From NCBI GenBank assembly GCA_019671135.1, contig JAHRHY010000006.1, positions 1,302,001-1,366,000 on the forward strand: 64,000 nucleotides of DNA. Reading direction: 5' to 3'. The DNA comes from Linnemannia hyalina. Lineage: Eukaryota; Mortierellomycota; Mortierellomycetes; Mortierellales; Mortierellaceae. The notes below the pieces were generated by a model. The model was not told where the DNA came from. It ran no database searches and worked only from the letters and a program-made list of their open reading frames with translations. The position numbers were made by a program, and so were the translations under genes. Positions 56,602 to 64,000 of this stretch are shown here, in pieces (within the stretch, counting starts at the first letter, position 1; each line of letters opens with the position of its first letter).

Positions 56602-57330
56602 TTATTGATCCATATCTCCACCACCTCCATTCTGTTCTAGTTCTCTTTGGGCTTCTTCTCTCTCTGCCGCGGTCCAGAGACGATCGAGACTATCGCCCAT
56701 GTCGTCGTCCTCATCGTCATCGGTCTGTAAGTGGTTGTGCTGTTGTTTGTTCGTAGTATCATGGGCGTCGCATTCAACACCTGAGGGTGGTACGCTAGCC
56801 TTCTGATGGGGTGATGCTGGCGTGCTGCTGCTGCTGCCGGAGCTGCTGCTGCTGCTACCATCACTAGAAGTAGCTGGGGGGCCAGAAGTGCCTTGAGCAT
56901 TAAAGACAAAGGCCTCTGCATGTATGGACGCCACACCAAGCCACCCCTGGGTTTGAGCCTGGGGTGTAGGTGGGTCCACAACTTGCATTGGTGAAGCCTG
57001 TTGTTCTCTGTTGCTTGCGGGCGCGACCTGCTGATGGGGTACGGGATTGAAGCTCAGAGCGGGCTTCGTCCCATTCAACCCTTCAGCTTGGACAGGAGGC
57101 CTCTGTTGGGGTACGGATGCATTGGTCACGGGGACCTTGCTTCCATTCAACCCAGCAGCCTGCGGTGCAGGAGTGGTGGCCTGTCCAGCGGTCTTTGTCT
57201 TCTTCTTCCTTGGCTTCTTCTTCTTGGGGGCGCCATCCAGAGACCTAAGTCTCTTGTGGTCCTGGTGTGGTGATGTAGATGGGGATCTGCTTTTCGAGTG
57301 ATATTTTGGTGGCGTTCTTGTGACCACCAT
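56602..57330 (-). CDS. LINE-associated ORF, basic low-complexity protein
   Basis: Starts at the Met of MVVTRTPPKYHSKSRSPS (57330); an upstream in-frame Met at 57441 is also possible (279 residues). The 242-residue product has an Arg/Ser-rich N-terminus, a very basic APKKKKPRKKKTKT run, Pro/Gln/Ser-rich middle and an acidic end. No zinc knuckle. It sits directly ahead of ORF2 in the same sense, so it may be the tail of ORF1 or a separate nucleic-acid-binding ORF. Its 5' end and leader fall in the left arm of the foldback. The inverted copy in the right arm has a stop after 11 codons. Confidence 0.55.
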   Translation of the reverse strand: MVVTRTPPKYHSKSRSPSTSPHQDHKRLRSLDGAPKKKKPRKKKTKTAGQATTPAPQAAGLNGSKVPVTNASVPQQRPPVQAEGLNGTKPALSFNPVPHQQVAPASNREQQASPMQVVDPPTPQAQTQGWLGVASIHAEAFVFNAQGTSGPPATSSDGSSSSSSGSSSSTPASPHQKASVPPSGVECDAHDTTNKQQHNHLQTDDDEDDDMGDSLDRLWTAAEREEAQRELEQNGGGGDMDQ

Positions 57331-57777
57331 ATGTAGTGTAGAAAATGAGAATAAATAATTCTGAACCGAGCTATTGGCTCGGGATGCTTCTTTTCTCTTA
57401 CTCTTTTTGATCCATTCTTTTGTTGTGTTTCCTTTGAACAAACGCCAGTGAAAGCAGGATCAGCGCTCCCTTTATTCTCGACCTCCTTTATGTTGCGACC
57501 AATACCCAGGCGTTAGAAAACGTACGGGCGATCGAACAGTCGGGACGCGCGATGAAAGCATCATATTCCAGGGTCTACTTCATTGTCAGTACTCTTTTCA
57601 CCATCTTTTCACCCCTTCCTTCCCCTGTTTGTTATAAAGATCTCATATATGCGAACTCCTTGGGACTACCCCAGTCGTTTCTTAAAAGAACTCAGTCCTT
57701 TTTGCTCTTGGTGTCCGTTTGACTAAACTAGATCCCCTCCTATCTTCTTTTGTAACAAGCAACCACATCACGACACT
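57261..57777. repeat. Foldback inverted repeat, left arm (517 bp)
   Basis: Reverse complement of 58089-58605, same length, with about eight substitutions by eye and no gaps noticed. It includes the leader and first codons of the ORF at 57330-56602. Confidence 0.93.
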
Positions 57778-58088
57778 GGGGGTCCTGGCCGGAGGGCCCC
57801 GGGTCCTTGATGGTGGGTTTTGGCGCATGGCGGGTCTGAAATCCATTCTGGTCCGGCGCCGAGATTCTCTTTGATCCCTGCTCCTTGTTGTTGTTGTTGT
57901 TGTTGTTGTTGTTGCTGTTGCTGTTGCTGTTGCTCTTGCTGTTGTTGTTGTTGTTGCTTTTGTTGGGTTGTTGTCTGTTGCTGTTGTTACCTCTGCTACT
58001 ACTACCGAGTTGGTTGACTGTAGGCGTTCCCTCCATGTAGCGGTACGACATGATGGTTTTAGTCAGCAGGGGTGTGTTGCTCAGGGCT
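57778..58088 (-). other. Foldback spacer with polar ORF fragment
   Basis: The 311 bp between the arms encode on the minus strand MSYRYMEGTPTVNQLG followed by Ser/Asn/Gln runs (CAA/AAC microsatellite near 57886-57960) and then GFQTRHAPKPTIKDPGPSGQ. The open frame (58147-57740) reaches into both arms. It could be the N-terminus of another LINE ORF1 or a remnant. Confidence 0.45.
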
Positions 58089-58605
58089 AGTGTCGTGATG
58101 TGGTTGCTTGTTACAAAAGAAGATAGGAGGGGATCTAGTTTAGTCAAACGGACACCAAGAGCAAAAAGGACTGAGTTCTTTTAAGAAACGACTGGGGTAG
58201 TCCCAAGGAGTTCGCATATATGAGATCTTTATAACAAACAGGGGAAGGAAGGGGTGAAAAGATGGTGAAAAGAGTACTGACAATGAAGTAGACCCTGGAA
58301 TATGATGCTTTCATCGCGCGTCCCGACTGTTCGATCGCCCGTACGTTTTCTAACGCCTGGGTATTGGTCGCAATATAAAGGAGGTCGAGAATAAAGGGAG
58401 CGCTGATCCTGCTTTCACTGGTGTTTGTTCAAAGGAAACACAACAAAAGAATGGATCAAAAAGAGTAAGAGAAAAGAAGCATGCCGAGTCAATAGCTCAG
58501 TTCAGAATTGTTTATTCTCATTTTCTACACTACAAATGGTGGTCACAAGAACGCCACCAAAATATCACTAGAAAAGCAGATCCCCATCTACATCACCACA
58601 CCAGG
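58089..58605. repeat. Foldback inverted repeat, right arm (517 bp)
   Basis: Partner of 57261-57777. On the + strand it holds the same leader and MVVTRTPPKYH start (58536), then a TAG at 58569 where the left arm has a Ser codon (TCG). It joins the ORF1 fragment abruptly at 58606. Confidence 0.93.
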
Positions 58606-59531
58606 CTTGCTGTTGCCTTGCTGCAGCTTCTAGAGTCGTGTCCAGTAATGCCGCATCCCACGAAGAAGGCCGGGGCGTTTCTCCTGAAAAAGTACGTGTT
58701 CCAGCGAAGAAAGTTGGCGATCCTGGGCAGCTGTGGGTTGGACGGGATGTTCTCGTGGAACGTGAGTCGGAAGGATATGTTACCATCCTTGATTGTGTGT
58801 GTTGGGTGTCGAATGTACCCAAAGCTGATGTTGTCAACGGTCCCGTGGTTACCGAAGATAGCCGTCAGTTCGGTCTGGATCTGTTCCAGATTGTCGGTGC
58901 AGGCGATGTTGTTGGCGAAGATCGTCTCCTCCACTCCCGAGGTGTACACCGTCTTGGATGGCTGAATCCAGAAGGTGGTTGTAATCTCCAGGGGGATGTT
59001 AAGGGCAAAGTCAAACTCAGCCTTATCCTTGAAAATCGCTGCCATATATTTATGGACTTGGTCGAATCGCAGCTCCGTCACGCCCCTGACTTGGTCTGCG
59101 ATGGCATTCATCACCTGGGTGTATGTGATGCCTTGGGGCGTGTCCTTCTTGCCGGGAAGGGTGGAGGCCAGGACATAGTCGTTCCTGAACACGGTCGCGG
59201 GGAGCGTGTCTGCTACTGGGCGATACTTGCCCGCTGCAGCCTTTTTCGCCCATGTTGCTGTTGACTCCAGGGGTGGGCGAAACACAACCGGTTGTTGCTG
59301 TTGTTGTTGTAGTTGTCGTTGTTGTTGTTGTTGTTGATGCTGTTGCTGCTGTGGTGGGTTCGAGGTGTCGGGGGTTGAATTCGACTTTTGATGGATGGGT
59401 GGATGGGTCCCAGATCCATCCATCGCCAACCTGGGCGCTGCAGATGCCGATCTGGTTCCAGTTTCTGGATTCGGGTCGGTACCTGGCGGAACTGTTTCTG
59501 CCGCCAGGGCCATGTCGTGATTGACCGACAT
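58593..59531 (-). pseudogene. LINE ORF1 (gag-like), 3' end replaced by foldback arm
   Basis: Frame of 312 residues starting MSVNHDMALAAE. After a polyglutamine-rich N-terminus there is a conserved gag-like body (TYTQVMNAIADQVRGVTELRFDQ, NIACTDNLEQIQTELTAIFG, SFGYIRHPTHTIKDGNISFR) and one zinc knuckle written as FFVGCGITGHDSRSC. A CCHC knuckle needs Cys three positions before the first visible Cys, where Phe is found. The last residues (SLVW, stop) come from the foldback arm, so the original C-terminus is lost. Confidence 0.75.
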
Positions 59532-60001
59532 GGGTAGGTGGGAGATAAAAAGGAAAAAAGAGAGGTGGTAGTGTTACTCAGGGGAGAGGGTTGACGGCCA
59601 GAGTTGTAGGACCGCTGTTAAGTCCTCAATTGGTACGAGGGGGAGGGGAGGTTGTAGGTTGGAGGGGGGGGGGGAAGTGATAGCGTCCTAAACGAATCAC
59701 ACGAAACGATACACTGTAGCGCGACAGCGAAACTCTTGTTAATACTGCTCTCGTCCAAGAAGTGATGTGTAAAAGGACCTTGAATTCATATTATCAAAGA
59801 GGGGGTTGTTACCTGCAGCGCGCCAGCGAAACTCTTGTTAATACTGCTCTCGTCCAAGAAGTGATGTGTAAAAGGACAAAGAGGGCTCGGCGCACTACTA
59901 ATACTATGTCTACTAAGGAATATGACTGCTAACCTAAGGCATCGCCGCCACTGCCTAGCCACCACAACTTTTTGTAACAGTAGAAAGGGGAAGAAAGAGT
60001 T
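59532..60001 (-). other. LINE 5' region
   Basis: Contains a G-rich tract on + (59639-59678) and two copies of a 64-bp block (59715-59778 and 59814-59877) spaced 99 bp apart. It ends at the tRNA-derived 26-bp repeat. No ORF. Confidence 0.6.
59715..59877. repeat. Tandem monomers in LINE 5' region (period 99 bp)
   Basis: Blocks 59715-59778 and 59814-59877 differ at only two positions by eye. The sequence following the first block (CAAAGAGGG) recurs after the second in shortened form. Confidence 0.88.
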
Positions 60002-60027
60002 GCTCTACCATTTGAGCTAGATCCCCG
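60002..60027 (-). pseudogene. tRNA-Ala 5' fragment (right copy of 26-bp duplication)
   Basis: The first 25 nt of tRNA-Ala(AGC), including the A box, plus one flanking base, identical to 42674-42699. The rest of the tRNA is absent here, since LINE 5' sequence follows on the minus strand. Confidence 0.85.
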
Positions 60028-60437
60028 GAGGCAGATGTTTTCCACTTTTCTCACTCAATACAGGACGTGGGAAGTTGCATCACGTGACTAACCACGTGAC
60101 TAGACCTGGCAGCGCTTTCAGCTTTGCTAACCCTGAAGTGATCAAGGACCCAACGCATTGCTGACGAGCGGCCGTTGGAAGGAGGAGGTTATCAGTGATG
60201 AAGAAGTGAAGAATCCCCTTTATTCGCATCTGACATTTGCCTTCCGTTTAAGCTGTTAAGAGCAGCGATAATTGTTGTGCAGAGTAAGGTTCTGGACTGG
60301 ACTGTCACTAGTGGATGGTACACAATGGGTTTGGTCTGTTACCCCCTAAACCTCCAAATGCTTCCTTTATGTTGTTTGTCAGAGAAATAAAAAAAATAAA
60401 TCACTTCAACCCTTAGCTTCACATTCTTTTTTTCTCA
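60028..60437 (+). promoter_or_regulatory. Promoter region of the GDSL-type gene with paired CACGTGACTA sites
   Basis: Two copies of CACGTGACTA at 60081-60090 and 60093-60102, 12 bp apart. The core CACGTG is an E-box, and the extended GTCACGTG (reverse strand) resembles Cbf1/USF-type bHLH sites. The sites lie about 340 bp upstream of the ATG at 60438. No gene in this interval. Confidence 0.4.
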
Positions 60438-61964
60438 ATGGTGACGTCCGACACATCAACTCCCGACACTACATTGCGTCGACGAGCAGGCAATGCCGAC
60501 ACTGCTCCTACTGCGCCCTCTTCTTCTTCTTCTTCTTCTTCAGCGATAACAACAGGAGCGACGAATGAAGGAACAGGAACTTCAACAGCAACTTCAACTA
60601 CTCGAGCTGGCCCTCCCTCGTCCTCAACTTCAGCAGTGGACGAAACCACCTCAATAACAACACAGCAGGACGAGAAACCGGTCTACGAGGGCAAGGTCTA
60701 CTACAACGGACAGCTGTACGAGGGAACAGGACGGTTACCCCGAGACGCGCCCTTCACCCCATCCTATGTCAATACCTACACAGTCAATTCCGCCATCGCT
60801 TTTGTATCGCTCGTGGTTACCATAACCTTCTTCTATTTCAAGATTGTGGCTGGACTACTCGAGTCCCCGCAAGTCGGACCCGACCGCGAGTTCCTGGCAT
60901 CGATGGTGATGGATCATCATGGACCCATTGACGGTAGTGAGCCTCGACCGTTCCTGAAGCCGATCTGCCCCTCGCCTGAAGCGTTGTTGGATCAGCAGCG
61001 GCAGAGAAGTGGTAGTAGTGGACAGGGAGGAGTGGGGAATGACGATTGTGTGTTGTTTGGGAAGATTGTTGTGCTAGCGGATTCGATCTCAAAGTACGGA
61101 TACACTCATGCGACTCATGGCTGGCTTGGGTTCTTGGCGGACGAGTGGGCGGGTCGTGCTGACGTTGTTCTTCGAGGATTTCCAGGTGCAGTTCTGAAAA
61201 TAGTTTTGCTTGGTTTCTCGGCTTTCCTTGCATGGGTCTCTGAAACTCACTCCCTTGCACTAAAAAATGTCCAATGATGCATAGAGTACAACACCCATTG
61301 GGTCAAATCGATCTTTCCTGAAATCCTCCACCAAGAGTCCCCCTCTGTCGTCCTTGCAGGCAGCAACGGAGCTTCTACAGGCACCACCATAGGAGCCATC
61401 AAACTGGTGGTCATTGCTCTGGGCACCGACGACGCGTCGTTCCCCAACACGCGTCATCACGTCTCCCTGTCGGCCTACAAGGACAACCTCCGCACACTCA
61501 TCAACACCATCCGCTTTCCCGACTCTCCCAACTACTCGCCCGATACCCAAATCATCCTGGTCACCCCCGCACCTGTCGACACCGAGATGTGGGCCGCATC
61601 CCTTGCAGCCATCAACTTGCCACTAGACCGGTCCAATAATATCACAGAGGAGTACGCACATGCCTGTGTCGAGGTTGGAGAAGAGCTCCATGTCCCTGTG
61701 GTCGATCTGTGGTCCGATATCGATTGTCAAGTCCAGGGGACGTGTGATCTTCACGAGTCTAACCGTCTGCCAGATTTCCTGATGGATGGCTTGCACCTGA
61801 AGCGACTTGGGAATGAGGTCCTGTACAAGGGGATCTTGAACGCGGTCGCGCATCATTATCCGCATCTCCATCCAACCTGCTGGCCTAGTGTTTATCCTGG
61901 CTACACCGAGTCCTCGAGTCCCAACGAGTATGCGCTCAAGCGACCATGTGTTAGCAGGCACTGA
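60438..61964 (+). CDS. Membrane-anchored GDSL/SGNH-like esterase (IAH1-like), active-site variant
   Basis: Two exons: 60438-61185 and 61285-61964, totalling 1428 nt (475 residues). A Ser/Thr-rich N-terminus of about 110 residues precedes a hydrophobic segment (SAIAFVSLVVTITFFYFKIVAGLL), so the enzyme domain is probably lumenal or extracellular. The domain follows the isoamyl-acetate hydrolase pattern: block I LADSISKYGY (Ser present), block II RGFP(E)YNTHW, block III ALGTDDASF, block V DGLHLKRLGNEVL (His present). The family has Gly in block II (SGYNT) and Asn in block III (GAND). Here the spliced codon gives Glu and block III has Asp, so two usual oxyanion-hole residues are changed. Catalysis is therefore uncertain. 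A different acceptor 2 bp downstream would not restore a Gly-Tyr junction in frame. Confidence 0.8.
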
Positions 61965-62068
61965 AGATATAGCACAAAACGCGCTGGCTGTTTGGAATAA
62001 AACTCTAAGAAATAATTATATTGACAGCACTTATTCTATGATCTATGATGGAGCTTGATCTAATACAC
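61965..62068. other. Convergent 3' interval
   Basis: Only 104 bp separate the stops of two convergent genes, so 3' UTRs must be short or overlap. AATAAAACT occurs at about 61996. Confidence 0.5.
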
Positions 62069-64000
62069 TTACTCGATCAAGAACAAACGCGCCTCTTCGT
62101 TCTTCTGACTGGCCTCAATAACGACTGGATGGACCTTTGATGCGTCATGAAGAAGCTCCGCCGAGTACGAGCCCTTCTCCTCTCCAGCTGCTCTCAAAAG
62201 ACTGCTTCCACTAGCAAGACGCCAAAGGACCTCAAAGACCGGTTTCCGACCACTGATTCCCCAAGGCGACCGATCCTTCCTTCCTCCTCCTCTTCCTGCT
62301 GTCACTCCTGTCCCTGTTTGTCCTTCTTCAACAGAATGACTCCATTCCTCAACAGCCTTTTGAACCCGCGTCGCCTGCTGGATGGATTCTTGTTGGTATG
62401 CTTGAAGAGCGGCCAGTGCGGATGCGAGAAGGTTGGGTCGGTTTTGGATCTGTTCCAGGGCGCGTTGGGTCAATTGCATCGAGATGAGGGGTTCACGGTA
62501 CAAGTTGGGGGATTCCTTGTCGAAGAGGGTCTTGCTTGGCTGCAGAGACTCTGACACAATACGCGCTATTAACATTGCAAAAAGGTAAATTGAGGCAGAG
62601 GTTGATGTTAGTATCGATCTTTTTTTGTGTTCGTGACTGAAAAAAACAACAAGAGATAACGATGGGTAACAAAACAATAACAAAAAAAAAAAAAAGACTT
62701 ACCTGGGTCTTCAGTTCCCAATAATCCAAAAACAAGCGCCTGAATCAACAACCGGATCTGCTCTTCGTTCGCGTCCGGTCCCGCAAAGAGTACAACCTGG
62801 TGGTCGTAGACGAGCGTCAATGCCTTCTCGGACGAGACGGCATATGGAAGCTGGATTCCTCTAGAAACAATCAGCGTAGCTTCTTCACGGACTTCTGCTT
62901 CATCGTCCTGAAGTTGCCAGGTCAAGGTTTCAAGAAGTCGAAGGTAGGCTGGTGTTTTGGTGGTGGATGGGTGTGGTTGGTGCGGGTCCATGAGCTGGGA
63001 TGTGAAGAAGGAAATTGATTCCAGGGCTGCCTCTCGGAGCTGCAAGGTCTATTTGTTTTTTTAAAAAAAAGAGATACGTTTTGGGTTGAGTATGTGTGGT
63101 CATATGAGTTATTTCATAACTGAAAAGAACGCAAACAAAGGGTATGGTGCGTACTTGATATTCGTTGGCGTATTTGTGGATGGAGGTTGACCAGCGGTTC
63201 AAGCAGTCAATCCGCAGGGACTCTTCAACCTTGGAATCGTTCCAGATCTATCAATGTAAATCAACCATAAAAATGAACACGTTTAGAAGGTCAATTCTTG
63301 CATCGAAATATGAAAAAAAATCGCATTCACATCAAAAGAAACCTTACTTGAGCAAAGACGTTTCCAGTGGCAGGCAGGATGGCTTCGACAACAGCAATAC
63401 CGCCCATGGTCTCATCATCAATATGCGTGCAGAGACGGTTCCAGAACTCGACAATGTCAATATGGGATCCCTCGGGGAAGGGCTTGTTGCCTCCAAACTT
63501 GGACATCAACGCAACCTCGAGGCGGAGACACTCCAGATTCTCCTCGCCCTTGAACAGTGTGTTGATGAGCGTGTTGTGAATGACAGACGCATCCAAGTAG
63601 GTCTGAACACCCTCCCGGTTCGACTCGAGCCACATCTGCAGGGTCTCCAGTGTCTCCAAGCGGACTTCATAGTCGGCGTCATTCAAGAGGGATGTCACAA
63701 TGCCGGTGATCTGGTCCCTGGTCATGGCGGCGTTCACTCCAAGAACAGTTGCTGAAATGACCGTTCTGGCCATAAGGCGGCGAACAAGGTGGCCTCCGAT
63801 GTGTTGACGATAAGTCTTCTTCTCCTCCAAGAGACCGACCACAGCATAGTCGATAATAAAATCGCGGATGCTCTTGAAGTGGATAGTACTCAGACGCTTC
63901 ATCTCCTCCCTCTCACTCTCCATCTCCATCTCTGCACCTTCCTCCTCCTGCACAGAGTTACGACCCATCCAGGTCTCCCCGAGGACAAACTCGGCATAGA
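62069..64000 (-). CDS. TRM732: THADA/Trm732-like (DUF2428) protein, C-terminal part
   Basis: Four exons visible: 64000-63348 (5' side outside the window), 63247-63155, 63039-62703 and 62550-62069 (stop), encoding the last 520 residues in frame. The visible part begins YAEFVLGETWMGRNS. It is helical and repeat-like (DYEVRLETLETLQMWL, LREAALESISFF, EAEVREEATLIVSRG), as in HEAT/ARM proteins. The C-terminal pattern resembles THADA/Trm732, which partners Trm7 for 2'-O-methylation of tRNA position 32. The diagnostic DUF2428 core would lie further 5', outside the window, so the family call rests on the tail only. Confidence 0.6.

Larger units (their letters stand above)
42700..60001 (-). mobile_element. 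Composite non-LTR retrotransposon (LINE) interrupted by a chromovirus
   Basis: The interval is bounded by a 26-bp direct repeat (42674-42699 and 60002-60027). On the minus strand, 5' to 3', it holds a 5' region with tandem 99-bp monomers, a gag-like ORF1 fragment (59531-58593), a foldback inverted repeat, a second ORF (57330-56602), an APE endonuclease part (from 56533) and the RT part (to 43478). The last two are split by the LTR element 46643-55844. Without the LTR element and its target duplication the unit is about 8.1 kb. Whether everything inside the 26-bp repeats came in one event is inference; the foldback shows later or concurrent rearrangement. Confidence 0.65.

Noticed and set aside
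1..64000. CRISPR arrays, prokaryotic operons, secondary-metabolite or plasmid features
   Set aside because: No spaced repeats of CRISPR type, ribosome-binding sites or operon organisation; the DNA is plainly eukaryotic.

Overview
The window is eukaryotic nuclear DNA and reads as a filamentous fungus. Genes carry many short GT-AG introns and long CT-rich leaders just before the start codon, and TTG/CAA microsatellites are common. Protein families (fungal complex I NUXM subunit, SSO-type syntaxin, Adp1-type ABCG, Sak1/Ssp1-type kinase) and the style of the LINE proteins suggest an early-diverging fungus such as Mortierellaceae (Mucoromycota). That placement is inference; no rRNA or mitochondrial marker is present.

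Layout. 1-2567 (-): SH3 polarity protein, cut by the window start. 2568-6716: no supportable gene. 6717-8489 (-): DUF1295 membrane protein. 8490-11199: non-coding. 11200-17184 (+): ABCC transporter. 17535-18854 (+): complex I subunit. 19631-21565 (+): Aurora kinase. 21980-26764 (+): Adp1-like ABCG transporter. 27040-28962 (-): C2H2 zinc-finger factor. 30043-33879 (-): CaMKK/Sak1-like kinase. 34553-36210: two inverted copies of a unit with a 39-codon ORF. 36787-38449 (+): SSO-type syntaxin. 38748-40926 (+): RACK1/Cpc2 with an intronic box C/D snoRNA matching U24/snR24. 42066-42420: degenerate satellite. 42626-42698 (-): tRNA-Ala(AGC).

42700-60001 is a composite retrotransposon island. A LINE on the minus strand (gag-like ORF1 pieces, APE endonuclease, reverse transcriptase) is split by a complete 9.2 kb Ty3/Gypsy chromovirus with two identical 141-bp LTRs and a 5-bp target duplication (GGAAA). 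Removing the chromovirus and one duplication restores the LINE frame exactly. The island is bounded by a 26-bp duplication of the 5' end of the tRNA-Ala gene, which suggests that the LINE inserted into the tRNA gene and left an intact tRNA on one side and a 5' stub on the other. The chromovirus also carries two extra ORFs upstream of gag-pol. The LINE 5' half contains a foldback with 517-bp arms.

60438-61964 (+): GDSL/SGNH-type protein with a membrane anchor and altered oxyanion-hole positions. 62069-64000 (-): C-terminal part of a THADA/Trm732-like protein, cut by the window end.

The host genes are ordinary housekeeping and signalling genes with no operon-like logic. The interest lies in the retroelement island, the two inverted duplications and the intronic snoRNA. 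All exon structures were read by eye; every multi-exon model keeps frame across all junctions.
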